Source of the DNA: Flaviflexus sp.
GTDB lineage: Bacteria; Actinomycetota; Actinomycetes; Actinomycetales; Actinomycetaceae
Reading direction: 5' to 3'
Assembly: GCA_030537635.1 (NCBI GenBank)
Contig: JAUNVM010000006.1
Coordinates: 1,600 to 65,599, forward strand
DNA length: 64,000 nucleotides
This document shows positions 1 to 8,360 of this stretch, in pieces. A model generated the notes under the pieces. It had not been told where the DNA came from. It searched no databases and saw nothing but the letters and a program-made list of their open reading frames with translations. The position numbers and the translations under genes were made by a program. Numbering within the stretch: the first letter of the stretch is position 1; each line of letters begins with the position of its first letter.

Positions 1-1061
1 AGGCCCGCGCCGCGTACCGGCAGAAGGTGGCCGATTCCTTCTTCGAGCCTCGCGGCGGACAGATCATCGCCTACGCGACCGATCAGGGGCTCACCTACGG
101 CTATGTCGCCCAGGCCCCGGCGGCGGGGCGCAAGCCGAGAATGCGGGTGGCGAACTGGTTCGGCGACCTCGTCTGGCTTCGACCCGGCGACCTGCGCTCC
201 GAGGTGCGAATCGTGGACACGATGGCGCTGCCGCACGGGATGAAGCTTCGCAATCCCAACTCCCGGGCCCGACTGGCCGAGGCGATTATCGACAAGCTCG
301 CGAGCCGCACCGACGTCGACCTCGACACAGATTTGCTACTGCCCTGGGATCGCGGCGCGGTCCGCGACACCGATGAGCTAGTGGCCCACCCGGTCCACTC
401 GTGTGATCACCGGGCCGATCACCTCGACAAGGGGGAGGAGTATCTCACCCTGCTGCGCCGCTTTCATGACATGGAAACCATGGCGGGGCAGTTCACCGAT
501 TCGGTGGGCGCCGAATTCGATACGACGTGCGCGCTGCTCGCCCACCTCGGCCTGCTCCAGGGTGAGCCGGGGAACTACCGGATGGGCCCGGGCGCGGCCA
601 CGCTCATGCGGATTCACGCCAGCTCCGATCTCACCATCTACCAGTGTCTGCTTGACCCGAGAATCACCGAGCTTCCGGTTCACGAATTCGCCGGCATGTT
701 CTCCGCCTTCACCTTCAAGGATCCTCGGGGCCGCTCCGTGCCCCCGGTCAATCCGCTCGCCTGGCGGGCGATTGCCAGCCACCACGATGACATGGTCGCC
801 CTTGAGCAGTCGTATGGTCTTGAGCGCCAGGGTGCCATCACTGCCAATGGCACCCGCTCGGTGGCCGCCTGGGCGCAGGGAGCCGGCCTCAATGAATGCC
901 TCACCATGGGCAATCTGTTGGCCGGAGACTTCATTAATGGACTACGCCGTACCGCCGATCTGCTCGCCCACATCACCCAGGCCACCGATGGTGAATTGTC
1001 AGATAAGGCGTATGCTGCCAGGCAGGCCATCGTGCGCGGCGGAGTAGTCGACACGCCGTAA
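1..1061 (+). CDS. helY: HelY-like DEAD/DEAH RNA helicase, 3' part only
   Basis: The 5' part lies outside the window; the reading frame is open from base 3 and runs to the TAA at 1059-1061, so a GTG at 27 is internal, not the start. The visible 350 or so residues look like the C-terminal half of actinobacterial HelY, a Ski2/Mtr4-type helicase: a segment with the AHPVHSC-DHR pattern resembling the AHPCHGC-DRE region of HelY, then a helical DSHCT-type C-terminal domain with GDFINGLRRTADLL near the end. The helicase motor motifs must be upstream. Family role is RNA unwinding or processing; the exact substrate is not shown here. It ends about 150 bp before lnt, on the same strand. Confidence 0.82.
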   Translation, partial: ARAAYRQKVADSFFEPRGGQIIAYATDQGLTYGYVAQAPAAGRKPRMRVANWFGDLVWLRPGDLRSEVRIVDTMALPHGMKLRNPNSRARLAEAIIDKLASRTDVDLDTDLLLPWDRGAVRDTDELVAHPVHSCDHRADHLDKGEEYLTLLRRFHDMETMAGQFTDSVGAEFDTTCALLAHLGLLQGEPGNYRMGPGAATLMRIHASSDLTIYQCLLDPRITELPVHEFAGMFSAFTFKDPRGRSVPPVNPLAWRAIASHHDDMVALEQSYGLERQGAITANGTRSVAAWAQGAGLNECLTMGNLLAGDFINGLRRTADLLAHITQATDGELSDKAYAARQAIVRGGVVDTP

Positions 1062-1204
1062 CACAATTGCTTGACAATCGAGCTTGAGACGTGCGGTCTT
1101 TACCCATAAGGTGGAAGGCAGCGCGCTTGCGTTTACCCGTCGCCGCTCCGTTAGAAAACGTTGGCTATGAGCCACCGGTCCGAGGGAGGGGCGGCGGGTT
1201 TTTG
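1062..1204. other. Gap between helY and lnt
   Basis: No gene is visible. It holds a TTGACA at 1071-1076 without a properly spaced -10, and two copies of TTTACCC roughly 35 bp apart (near 1099-1105 and 1132-1138). Function unknown. Confidence 0.4.
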
Positions 1205-1210
1205 GTAGAT
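1205..1210 (+). promoter_or_regulatory. -10 hexamer for lnt, leaderless type
   Basis: TAGATT fits TANNNT and ends 7 nt before the GTG at 1218, so transcription would begin at or within a base or two of the start codon. No Shine-Dalgarno sequence precedes the GTG, which fits a leaderless transcript. No good -35 is visible. Confidence 0.55.
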
Positions 1211-1217
1211 TAAAACA

Positions 1218-2693
1218 GTGACATCCCCGGCTAGATCAGTGCTGTGCGCCGCCCGTGGCGGCGCCGCTCTGTTCGGGGCCTTTCCGCCACTTGGCCTGTC
1301 CCTCCTTGCCCTCCCCGCCATTGCCGCCCTCAGCGGTGCCACGGCCGGATCTGCCAGGCGCGGGGCCCTCGCAGGATTCGTGTTCGGCCTCGCCTTCTTT
1401 GCCCCGCTGCTGTCCTGGACCGCGATTGCGGTCGGCCAGCTCCTCCCGTGGCTCGCTCTTGCCGTCTTCCAGTCGCTGTATATGGCTGTGCTCGGCGCCC
1501 TGTGGGGCCGCCTGCCGCGCCGCGGAATTGCTTCGGCCCTCCTCATGGCCGGGTCCTTGTGCGGCATGGAGGTGGTGCGCTCAAGTTTCCCGCTCGGTGG
1601 ATTTCCCTGGGGCCTGCTCGCCTTTTCCCAGGTGTCCTCGCCGCTGCTGCGCACCGCGCCCTATCTCGCCACCGCCGGCGTCACCTTCCTCACCGCCCTG
1701 CTCGGCATCGGGCTCGCCCGCGCGATCGGACATCTGCGTCGCCGCGAGGCGTTTTCCGGAGCCGTCCTGCTCACCTCCGTGGCCGGGGTGCTGGCCCTCG
1801 CCGTTGCCATTCCCCTGCCCACCCGGGGAGCCGACACCGCGCGAGTCGGCTGGGTCCAGGGTGGCCCCGCACATCCGGGGGAGAATCGGGCCCTGTCCGT
1901 CACCCGCAATCACCGGGCCGAAACCGAGCGGCTGCTTGAGCGCTCGGGCGAGCTCGACCTGATCGTGTGGCCCGAATCGAGCTCGGATTACGATGCTCGG
2001 ATCAAGCCGGAGGCCTACGAGGAGGTGGTGGCTGCAGCCAAGGCTGCCGGCACGCCCCTGCTCATGGGAACCCAAAGCTACGTCGAGGCCGGCAGGTACA
2101 ACGAATACCTGGCCTGGCGGGGAGACACGGTGACCGACGCCTACGCGAAGTCGGCCCCCGTGCCCTTTGGCGAATACATTCCCTACCGGGCCATCTTCAC
2201 CCGCCTCTCCTCGGCCACCGAGCTCATCACCACCGACATGCTTCCCGGGGATGGCCCGGCCACGTTGACGATTGATCATCGGGGCCGAGACCTTGTCATC
2301 GCCACCCCCATCTGCTTCGAAATCGCCATTGACCGGGTCATGGCCGAGGCGATGAAGGCGGGCTCGGAGCTCATCGTCGTTCCGGTCAACTCGGCCTCCT
2401 TCGGGAAATCGGCCGAATCCGCCCAGCAGCTCGACCAGACCATTTTCCGGGCGGTGGAATACGGCAGGTCGGCCATCCAGGTCTCCACCGTCGGCCATTC
2501 CGCGGTCATTCAGCCCAACGGGGCGCTCACCGCGATCTCACCCACCTGGCAGCCCGCCTCCGGGGTAGCCCAGGTTCAACTGCGCAGCGAAACCACCCCC
2601 GCTGCCACCCTGTCTCTTCCCCTGCGCTATCTCGCGCTCGGAGCCCTCATCCTCGCGTTCATCCGCGCCATCACCACCGAAAGGCAGCCATGA
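1218..2693 (+). CDS. lnt: Apolipoprotein N-acyltransferase
   Basis: 491-residue membrane enzyme that adds the third acyl chain to the N-terminal cysteine of lipoproteins. The N-terminal ~200 residues are a run of hydrophobic segments; the rest is a nitrilase-type domain facing outward. The expected catalytic triad is present: Glu253 in VWPESS, Lys311 in YAKSAPVPFGEY, Cys366 in TPICFEIA. A final hydrophobic segment (LALGALILAFI) closes the protein. The GTG start at 1218 is chosen because it follows a -10 hexamer at leaderless distance. The stop overlaps the ATG of the next gene (ATGA, 2690-2693). In Mycobacterium tuberculosis the two functions are fused in Ppm1; here they are separate overlapping genes. 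Confidence 0.93.
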   Translation: MTSPARSVLCAARGGAALFGAFPPLGLSLLALPAIAALSGATAGSARRGALAGFVFGLAFFAPLLSWTAIAVGQLLPWLALAVFQSLYMAVLGALWGRLPRRGIASALLMAGSLCGMEVVRSSFPLGGFPWGLLAFSQVSSPLLRTAPYLATAGVTFLTALLGIGLARAIGHLRRREAFSGAVLLTSVAGVLALAVAIPLPTRGADTARVGWVQGGPAHPGENRALSVTRNHRAETERLLERSGELDLIVWPESSSDYDARIKPEAYEEVVAAAKAAGTPLLMGTQSYVEAGRYNEYLAWRGDTVTDAYAKSAPVPFGEYIPYRAIFTRLSSATELITTDMLPGDGPATLTIDHRGRDLVIATPICFEIAIDRVMAEAMKAGSELIVVPVNSASFGKSAESAQQLDQTIFRAVEYGRSAIQVSTVGHSAVIQPNGALTAISPTWQPASGVAQVQLRSETTPAATLSLPLRYLALGALILAFIRAITTERQP

Positions 2694-3433
2694 AGCCCAT
2701 CGTCATCATCCCCACCTACAACGAGATCGAATCGCTGCCCAGGCTGGTGGCCCAGCTGCGCGAGCGCAAGCCCGAACTCGATATCCTCGTCGTTGACGAT
2801 CATTCCCCGGATGGCACGGGGGAGCTCGCCGACCGTCTCGCGGCGGATGATGAGCACCTGACCGTCCTGCACCGCACCGCCAAGGATGGGCTTGCCGCCG
2901 CCTACATCGCCGGCTTCAAGCTTGCTATCGAGCGCGGATTCACCCACCTCGTGCAGATGGATGCCGATGGCTCGCACCGCCCCGTCGACCTCGAGCGCCT
3001 CCTCGACCGGGCGGGCGGGGTGGACCGGCCCGATCTCGTCATCGGCTCGCGGTGGATGCCCGGGGGAGAGGTGGTGAACTGGCCGAAGAAACGGGAGTGG
3101 CTCTCCCGGCTCGGCAATCTTTACAATCGACTTGCCCTCGGCCTGCCCCAAACCGATATCACGGCCGGCTTTCGGGTCTACCGGGCCGACAAGGTGGCCA
3201 CCCTCGACCTCGATGCCATCAAGGTGGCCGGCTACTATTGGCAAACCGACATGACCGAGCGGGCCCACCGGGCTGGATGGCGCATCGTCGAGGTTCCCAT
3301 CGTGTTCGTCGAGCGCGAACTTGGCGACTCCAAGCTCTCCGGGGCCATCTTCACCGAATCGCTACGCGAGACGACGACGCGGGGCCTACGCCACCGCGCG
3401 AGCCAGGTCCGCCGGTTACTACGCCGCTCGTAA
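2690..3433 (+). CDS. ppm1: Polyprenol-phosphate mannosyltransferase (dolichol-P-mannose synthase type)
   Basis: 247-residue GT2 glycosyltransferase. It begins with the family signature VIIPTYNE, has the nucleotide-binding DDHSPDGT, the DxD-type metal site in MDADGSH and the ITAGFRVYR region. The family transfers mannose from GDP-mannose to polyprenyl phosphate, the donor for periplasmic or cell-surface mannosylation (lipomannan, glycoproteins). There are no membrane segments, so it should act at the inner face of the membrane, possibly held there by Lnt, whose gene it overlaps by 4 bp. The C-terminus is basic (RRLLRRS). GDP-mannose-dependent mannosyl lipid synthesis is the likely role; other glucosyl-type substrates cannot be excluded. 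Confidence 0.88.
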   Translation: MKPIVIIPTYNEIESLPRLVAQLRERKPELDILVVDDHSPDGTGELADRLAADDEHLTVLHRTAKDGLAAAYIAGFKLAIERGFTHLVQMDADGSHRPVDLERLLDRAGGVDRPDLVIGSRWMPGGEVVNWPKKREWLSRLGNLYNRLALGLPQTDITAGFRVYRADKVATLDLDAIKVAGYYWQTDMTERAHRAGWRIVEVPIVFVERELGDSKLSGAIFTESLRETTTRGLRHRASQVRRLLRRS

Positions 3434-3472
3434 CTCGGTCCGGTCCTCCGACGAAATAGCGGAAGACGAGCC

Positions 3473-3497
3473 GATCTCCTCGATTCTCGACGAGATC
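3473..3497 (+). terminator. Possible hairpin after lnt-ppm1
   Basis: GATCTCCTCGA and TCGACGAGATC form an 11-bp stem with one mismatch and a 3-nt loop, 40 nt after the ppm1 stop. There is no clear T-run after it, so its terminator role is weak. The remaining bases to 3650 show nothing recognisable. Confidence 0.35.
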
Positions 3498-3650
3498 TGA
3501 TCAAGGTCTCACGAGACTGCAAGCTCGTCGATTAACGGCGTCCCTGTCTTACCTCATCACGAATGCGCCGTCCCGATGGCGGTCCTTCCGCCGCACCCTC
3601 AGCCTCGGCGTGGTGATGCCCGGAGATGGTCGGTGGTGGAGAAAATAAGG

Positions 3651-3679
3651 GGAGGGCCACCGGATGGTAGTGACCCTCC
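3651..3679 (-). terminator. Terminator of rbpA
   Basis: GGAGGG...CCCTCC stem extended by CAC/GTG across one mismatch. Read on the minus strand it is followed by CCTTATTTT, and it sits just past the rbpA stop codon. Confidence 0.6.
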
Positions 3680-3706
3680 ACACTTCACAAAACTTCTCAA
3701 ATCGGA

Positions 3707-4048
3707 TTAACGCCGGCGCCGAGGCTTATTCATCATCTCGATGCGCTCTTCTAGAAGCTTTTCCAGCTCTTCCATCGAGCGGCGCTCCAGGAGCATGTCC
3801 CAGTGGGTGCGCACCGGCTTCGGCGGCTTCTTGTCCTCGGGCTCCTCAGCATCCTTCAGCAGCGCATCGGCGCCGCACTGGCACTCCCACGTTGCTGGAA
3901 CATCCGCCTCTTCGGCAAAAGTCTTATGGAAGACGTGACCGTTGGGGCAGGTGTACTCGTAGGTGGAGCGGGGAACAAAAGCCACGCCCTCATCTGTCTC
4001 CAGTGAGGACGCTCCGATCTTCATCCCGCGTAGGGAACGTTCAGCCAT
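3707..4048 (-). CDS. rbpA: RNA polymerase-binding protein RbpA
   Basis: 113-residue actinobacterial transcription factor that binds RNA polymerase and the principal sigma factor and stabilises the open promoter complex. Recognisable parts in order: an N-terminal tail (ERSLRGMKIGASS), a small zinc-ribbon-like core in which YTCPNGHVFHKTFAEEADVP is followed by CQCGADA, a basic linker (KKPPKPVRTHWDML), and the sigma-interaction helix RSMEELEKLLEERIEMM with a terminal PRRRR. The length matches the family. The ATG is preceded by AAAGGAGAAGA. A GGAAC-N18-GTT promoter lies just upstream, the pattern used by SigR/SigH thiol-stress sigma factors; rbpA belongs to the SigR regulon in Streptomyces coelicolor. 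Confidence 0.95.
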   Translation of the reverse strand: MAERSLRGMKIGASSLETDEGVAFVPRSTYEYTCPNGHVFHKTFAEEADVPATWECQCGADALLKDAEEPEDKKPPKPVRTHWDMLLERRSMEELEKLLEERIEMMNKPRRRR

Positions 4049-4075
4049 TCTTCTCCTTTAGTCTCTACTGGGGCC

Positions 4076-4101
4076 AACGCACAATGACGCGATTTTGTTC
4101 C
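4076..4101 (-). promoter_or_regulatory. SigR/SigH-type promoter of rbpA
   Basis: On the minus strand GGAAC (4097-4101) is followed after exactly 18 nt by GTT (4076-4078), matching the GGAAT/C-N18-GTT consensus of SigR (Streptomyces) and SigH (Mycobacterium). Transcription would start about 20 nt before the Shine-Dalgarno sequence and ATG of rbpA. Confidence 0.6.
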
Positions 4102-4843
4102 TGAGCTCTCGATGAAGGTGGAGCAACACACAGTTCATTTTGTAGAGACCATGATCATCTACCATAAAACAGCAACATAGGGACATCGTGACAATTCGCC
4201 CAGAAGGGTGTGAGGGCAGGGGAGTAGCGGACGGTGGACCGGCCGGTCTTCCCCCAAGATATCGACACGCGTGCCGGGCGAGTGGCACGCAAGCCGTGCC
4301 GTGCACTCTTCTGGCCGGTGGAAAGAGACTGGGCACTGGGTCGCCGCATTCGGCGAATGACGGCATGCCATTGACCCGACGCCGGGCCGCCCTCATTTCT
4401 TTCGTCATGGGCTTGATCCCGAGAATCCCACCTGGTTCAGATAAGCGCAGGTGGAGACCGTCAACGGCGCCTGGAGCTCGTGTAAAGAGGGCGGCGCACC
4501 GGCGTTCTCGGCTCGCTCAGTCAACGGGCATTGACTCGTTCGTGCGCGTGGAGATGTTCGGGCGATGATTGGTGAGTTGATGAAGGAGAAGCCCAGCGCG
4601 ACACGTTGGGCGAGACGAGCGCGGCTCGCGTAGGCGAAAGATCAACGGGGAGCCATCTGTCCGCCCCGTGACCAGGACAAGGACTCAAACGGCATTATGG
4701 CAAGCAAAAGAGGGGTCGATAGGGGTGTGCGGGAAAGCTACTGGTCCACAATCCCTCCCATTCAATTCCCATAATATATATTATGTCATTTTAACGGAGG
4801 GGAAGAACCCGCCGGTGTGGCGGGCTGTATGTTGGCCCCTTCC
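4102..4843. other. Long gene-poor interval between rbpA and the P-type ATPase
   Basis: About 740 bp with no convincing gene. Open frames on both strands (for example plus 4188-4568, minus 4058-4408) are arginine-rich low-complexity translations with no family resemblance and no good ribosome-binding site. The part near 4740-4800 is distinctly AT-rich. I looked for tmRNA, RNase P RNA and tRNA signatures and saw none. It may carry an unrecognised small RNA or the remains of a lost gene. Confidence 0.4.
4770..4785. repeat. Perfect 16-bp AT-rich palindrome
   Basis: CATAATATATATTATG reads the same on both strands, inside an AT-rich patch that stands out from the GC-rich surroundings, about 60 bp past the ATPase stop codon. 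It could be a protein-binding site, a weak terminator hairpin or an acquired fragment. Confidence 0.5.
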
Positions 4844-6721
4844 CTAGGCCGCGAGGATCCGTTCCTCTTTCTCCTCGGAGTGGGCGGCGGGGTGCTTGTG
4901 CTCGGCCAGCATGGCGTCGAGGTTGCGCTCCTCGGACGAAGGCCGGGCCGCTCGCAGAGCCCAGACGATGCAGGCGACGTCAACCAGCTCCTGCATCCAC
5001 GCCCCCGCAAAGGCCGACATGGCTCCGAAGGCGCCGAAGAACATGAGGATGATGGACAGGCCAACGCCGATGCCGATGGCCTGCCAGGCAATTTTCATGG
5101 TTCCTCGCCCAAGCATCATGAGGCGAGTAACACGGGTGAGATCATCGAGCATGATGACGACATCCGCCGATTCGACGGCGGCCGCACTGCCCCGGGCTCC
5201 CATGGCCACGCCGACGTCGGCTGCGGCAAGAACCGGAGCGTCGTTGACCCCATCGCCCACCATGAGGGTTTCCTCCCCCTCAATCGCGCGCACCTTATCC
5301 TCGGGCAGCAGGTCGGCGGCGACGGTGGCAATACCGAGTTCGCGAGCGATGCCGGTGGCGGTTTCTTCGCGGTCGCCGGTCACCATCATGGTCTGGGTGC
5401 CGGCATTGGCAAGGACTGCGAGGGCGGTCGCCGCCTCCGGGCGGAGAGTGTCGGCAAGCTCGATTGAGCCCAGCGATTCGTTGTTGCGGCTGACCCACAC
5501 GAGCGTGTGTCCGGGTTCGATGTCGGCCACGGATTCACCGTTGGCCCAGGAGGCCTTCCCCACCCGGATTTCGGCGCCATCAATGAGCGCGGTGACGCCG
5601 TGGGCGGGAACCTCTTCGACGCGCTTCGCCTCGGGCATGCCCACCTTGGCGGCGGCATCGACGATGGCGGTGGCGAGCGGGTGGGAGGAAAAGCGCTCGG
5701 TGGCACCGGCGATGGCGAGGAGCTCCTCTCGGTCAATCCCCCGCTTCGGATGGATGTCCACGACCTCGGGAATGCCTCGGGTGAGCGTGCCGGTCTTGTC
5801 GAAGGCCACGCGGTTGATCCGGGAGATCTTTTCAATGGTGCCGGCACTCTTGACGATCATGCCACCGCGCGCACCGCGAGACATTCCGGCCATAAACGCC
5901 ACCGGGGCGGCGATGATGAGCGGGCAGGGTGTGGCGACGACGAGGACCTGGGCGAATCTCGTGGCGTCTCCGCTGAGGAGCCAGGCGAGACCCGCCAGGG
6001 CAAAAGCAAAGATGGTGAAGGGAACGGCCACCCGGTCGGCGAGCCGGACGAAGGGAGCCTGCGAATCGCGGGCCTCCTCCACAAGTGCGATGATGCGCTG
6101 GTACTGGGAATCCGAGGCGTGTGAGGTGGATTCGATGAGGACTGCCTCGGTGCCATTGAGGGCGCCGGACAGGACCTGCTCCCCCGCCCGATGCTCAACC
6201 GGCATGGACTCGCCGGTCAGCGAAGACTCGTCGAAGATTCCCATGTCGGAGACCAGTCGAGCATCCACCGGAACGATCTCGTGCGGGCGCACAATCAGGC
6301 GGTCGCCCGGGGCAATATCGGCGATGTCGACCTCGACCGGCTCGCCATCCTTGCCCTCGCGGTAGGCCACCGTGGGGGCACCCTCGAGGAGGGCGGTGAG
6401 CTCGGAGCTTGCCCGCACCTCGGCGTAGTCCTCCAAGCCCTCTCCCCCGGTAAGCATGAGGCATACGACAAGGGCGGCCCAGTGCTCGCCCACGGCCACC
6501 GCGGAGACGATGGCCGTGACGGCAATAATGTCAATGCCGTAGGTGCCACTGCGCAGGTCATCAATCATTCCCTTGAGTTGCATGGCCGCAATGACGAGCG
6601 AGGCACCGGACACGAGCATCCGGGCCGCCTCGCCCTGTCCCCCGACCGTGAGGGCAATGCCGAGAACCGCGACAATGGCGATCGCAGCCACCGCGGGATA
6701 GCGTCGTATGAAATCTTGCAT
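4844..6721 (-). CDS. Heavy-metal P1B-type ATPase, TPC class
   Basis: 625-residue metal-transporting P-type ATPase. Landmarks: actuator TGESMP near 169, transmembrane metal motif TPCPL at 264-268, phosphorylated Asp308 in DKTGTLT, nucleotide-domain SSHPLA near 345, hinge GDGVNDAP near 489. There is no N-terminal HMA or CxxC domain. The TPC motif together with QELVD at 577-581 (QEXXD) resembles the P1B-5 group, which has been linked to nickel and iron export, rather than copper (CPC) or SPC-type cobalt pumps. The C-terminal tail has a small His cluster (HKHPAAH, 608-614) but no hemerythrin domain. The metal is an inference. The gene stands alone, with the 257-bp region upstream shared with a divergent gene. 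Confidence 0.88.
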   Translation of the reverse strand: MQDFIRRYPAVAAIAIVAVLGIALTVGGQGEAARMLVSGASLVIAAMQLKGMIDDLRSGTYGIDIIAVTAIVSAVAVGEHWAALVVCLMLTGGEGLEDYAEVRASSELTALLEGAPTVAYREGKDGEPVEVDIADIAPGDRLIVRPHEIVPVDARLVSDMGIFDESSLTGESMPVEHRAGEQVLSGALNGTEAVLIESTSHASDSQYQRIIALVEEARDSQAPFVRLADRVAVPFTIFAFALAGLAWLLSGDATRFAQVLVVATPCPLIIAAPVAFMAGMSRGARGGMIVKSAGTIEKISRINRVAFDKTGTLTRGIPEVVDIHPKRGIDREELLAIAGATERFSSHPLATAIVDAAAKVGMPEAKRVEEVPAHGVTALIDGAEIRVGKASWANGESVADIEPGHTLVWVSRNNESLGSIELADTLRPEAATALAVLANAGTQTMMVTGDREETATGIARELGIATVAADLLPEDKVRAIEGEETLMVGDGVNDAPVLAAADVGVAMGARGSAAAVESADVVIMLDDLTRVTRLMMLGRGTMKIAWQAIGIGVGLSIILMFFGAFGAMSAFAGAWMQELVDVACIVWALRAARPSSEERNLDAMLAEHKHPAAHSEEKEERILAA

Positions 6722-6966
6722 GAATCCAGATTGGGCCGCGAAAATCAGGATAACAAGGAAGGTCAGGCATTCCTGGTGGAGAATTCAAGTATCCTAAGGA
6801 CTTCCTCAGAGTGGCTTGTTCTCGCCGAAGAACCCCTGGTCAAACCAATGGTGTCAGGCATGAAGTGAATTTGGACACGTTCATCGGGGAGTCTGTTGTG
6901 CGGGGCCTGGTGGGTGCTCATCGGCGCAAAATGCCGTTAGCCGGGCTGCGGGCGCGGGCGAGTCGA

Positions 6967-6972
6967 TAGGCT
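6967..6972 (+). promoter_or_regulatory. -10 hexamer, leaderless type, for the TIGR03085-like gene
   Basis: TAGGCT ends 6 nt before the ATG at 6979; there is no Shine-Dalgarno sequence between them. The rest of 6722-6978 contains no gene. It includes CAGG-CATT-CCTG near 6763-6774, a possible operator facing the ATPase. Confidence 0.55.
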
Positions 6973-6978
6973 TGGGAT

Positions 6979-7620
6979 ATGACAATGACGCAGATAGAAC
7001 GCCGCCGCTTGATTGACCGCCTGGCGCAGCTGGGGCCCGAGGCACCCACCCTGTGTGAGGGATGGCGGGCGCAGGATCTCCTCGCCCATCTCATCCGCCG
7101 GGAGATTATTCCGCACGCGGTGATCGGCTCGTGGATGCCATCGCGCATTGGGGAGGCGGCGAGCAAAATGCTCTCCGATCTTGACGAGGCGAGCTGGGAG
7201 GAGATGCTCGAGATGTTCGCCTCGGGCCGCCCCTCGTTCAGCCCGTTGCGGATCGGCGCGATTGACAGTGTCGTCAATACGCTCGAATACGTCATTCACA
7301 CCGAGGATCTCAATCGCGCGCAGACCCCTCCGATCATCGAGGCATATTCCGATGAGGAGCAGCGTCATGTCTTTTCCCGGCTGGGGACGATGGCGCAGCT
7401 GATCTTTGCGCGCTCCCCCGTGACGGTGCGACTCAATGCGGGAACCTTTGGCACCAAGGAGATGCTGATCTCCAAGCGGAATGATTCCGCCGTGACGATT
7501 CTCGGAGAGCCCGTCGAGCTTGCCCTCTGGAGCTTCGGGCGGGACGAGGCTGCGGACGTGAGCTTTGAGGGCAGCGAGGACGACATCGAGGCGATGAAGG
7601 CCTCCCGCATGAAGATCTGA
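6979..7620 (+). CDS. TIGR03085-like protein, DinB/maleylpyruvate-isomerase fold
   Basis: 213 residues. The opening PTLCEGWRAQDLLAHLIRR and the later NTLEYVIHTEDLNRAQ match the actinobacterial TIGR03085 group within the mycothiol-dependent maleylpyruvate isomerase/DinB superfamily. The His of AHLIRR and the HTED segment correspond to places where these proteins bind a metal ion. Substrate and reaction are unknown; some relatives use mycothiol, which this organism probably makes given its mycothione reductase. It is followed one base later by a HAD protein, so the two form an operon. The start codon is set by the -10 hexamer 6 nt upstream. Confidence 0.8.
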   Translation: MTMTQIERRRLIDRLAQLGPEAPTLCEGWRAQDLLAHLIRREIIPHAVIGSWMPSRIGEAASKMLSDLDEASWEEMLEMFASGRPSFSPLRIGAIDSVVNTLEYVIHTEDLNRAQTPPIIEAYSDEEQRHVFSRLGTMAQLIFARSPVTVRLNAGTFGTKEMLISKRNDSAVTILGEPVELALWSFGRDEAADVSFEGSEDDIEAMKASRMKI

Positions 7621-7621
7621 G

Positions 7622-8227
7622 ATGACCTCGATTATCTGGGACATGGGCGGAACCCTCGTCGACACGTATCCAGACGTGGACAGGGTCCTTGCCGGCGTGG
7701 TCCGCTCCGGCGGCGGCGATATTGAGCTCGCAGAGGTTGCCTCCCTTACCCGCCGGTCCCGGCACGAGGCCATCGACATTCTCTCCCGCCGCTTTGGCAT
7801 TGCCCCCGAGCGGTTCGCTGAGGCCTACGCGGAGCTGCTGGCCTCGTGGCAGTCCTCTCCCCCGCCGGCCATGGCGGGAGCCCGCGAGGCGATTGCTGCC
7901 TGCCGCTCAGGGGGCGGCCTCAATCTGGTCGTCACCCACCGCGATCGTTCGTCGGCTCAGCTGCTGCTCGATCAGCTGCGGCTCGACATCGACGACATGG
8001 TCTGCCTCTCCGATGGATTCCCGCGAAAACCGGACCCGGCGATGATGCTCGAGATTCTCCGCCGCAACGAGATCCCCGCCCGCTCCTGCCTCGCCATCGG
8101 AGATCGACCCATTGACGGGCAGGCCGCCCGGGCCGCCGGCATCGACTCCTATCTGCTGGGATCCAAGGACGGCCCCCACCGCATCACCTCGCTTGACCAG
8201 GTACCAGCCCTGCTCGGCCGCGACTAG
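7622..8227 (+). CDS. HAD-family hydrolase, subfamily IA, with altered motif I
   Basis: 201 residues with the HAD fold: motif I WDMGGTLVD at 6-14, a helical cap, the motif II Thr in VVTHRD, motif III Lys in FPRKPDP and motif IV AIGDRPIDGQAA. In motif I the second catalytic Asp (normally DxDGT) is Gly, as in a group of Gram-positive HAD proteins beginning WDLGGTL. The nucleophile Asp is kept, so phosphatase activity is possible, but the general acid/base is missing. It is translationally close to the preceding gene (TGA-G-ATG). Its substrate cannot be predicted. Confidence 0.82.
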   Translation: MTSIIWDMGGTLVDTYPDVDRVLAGVVRSGGGDIELAEVASLTRRSRHEAIDILSRRFGIAPERFAEAYAELLASWQSSPPPAMAGAREAIAACRSGGGLNLVVTHRDRSSAQLLLDQLRLDIDDMVCLSDGFPRKPDPAMMLEILRRNEIPARSCLAIGDRPIDGQAARAAGIDSYLLGSKDGPHRITSLDQVPALLGRD

Positions 8228-8319
8228 GCGGCGCCGATAACAAGGCTGGTCGGTATGCTCATGGAGCCCCTTGCGCTCCGCCGAATAAGTTGCCGAGAGT
8301 GACGAGATGAGCATTGCAT

Positions 8320-8344
8320 AACGAGGGGCCGCCGGCCCCTCGTT
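8320..8344. terminator. Bidirectional terminator
   Basis: A perfect 11-bp stem, AACGAGGGGCC / GGCCCCTCGTT, with a 3-nt loop, lies between the converging HAD and MerR genes. Confidence 0.8.
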
Positions 8345-8360
8345 CTTGTGTGCTGTTGGT

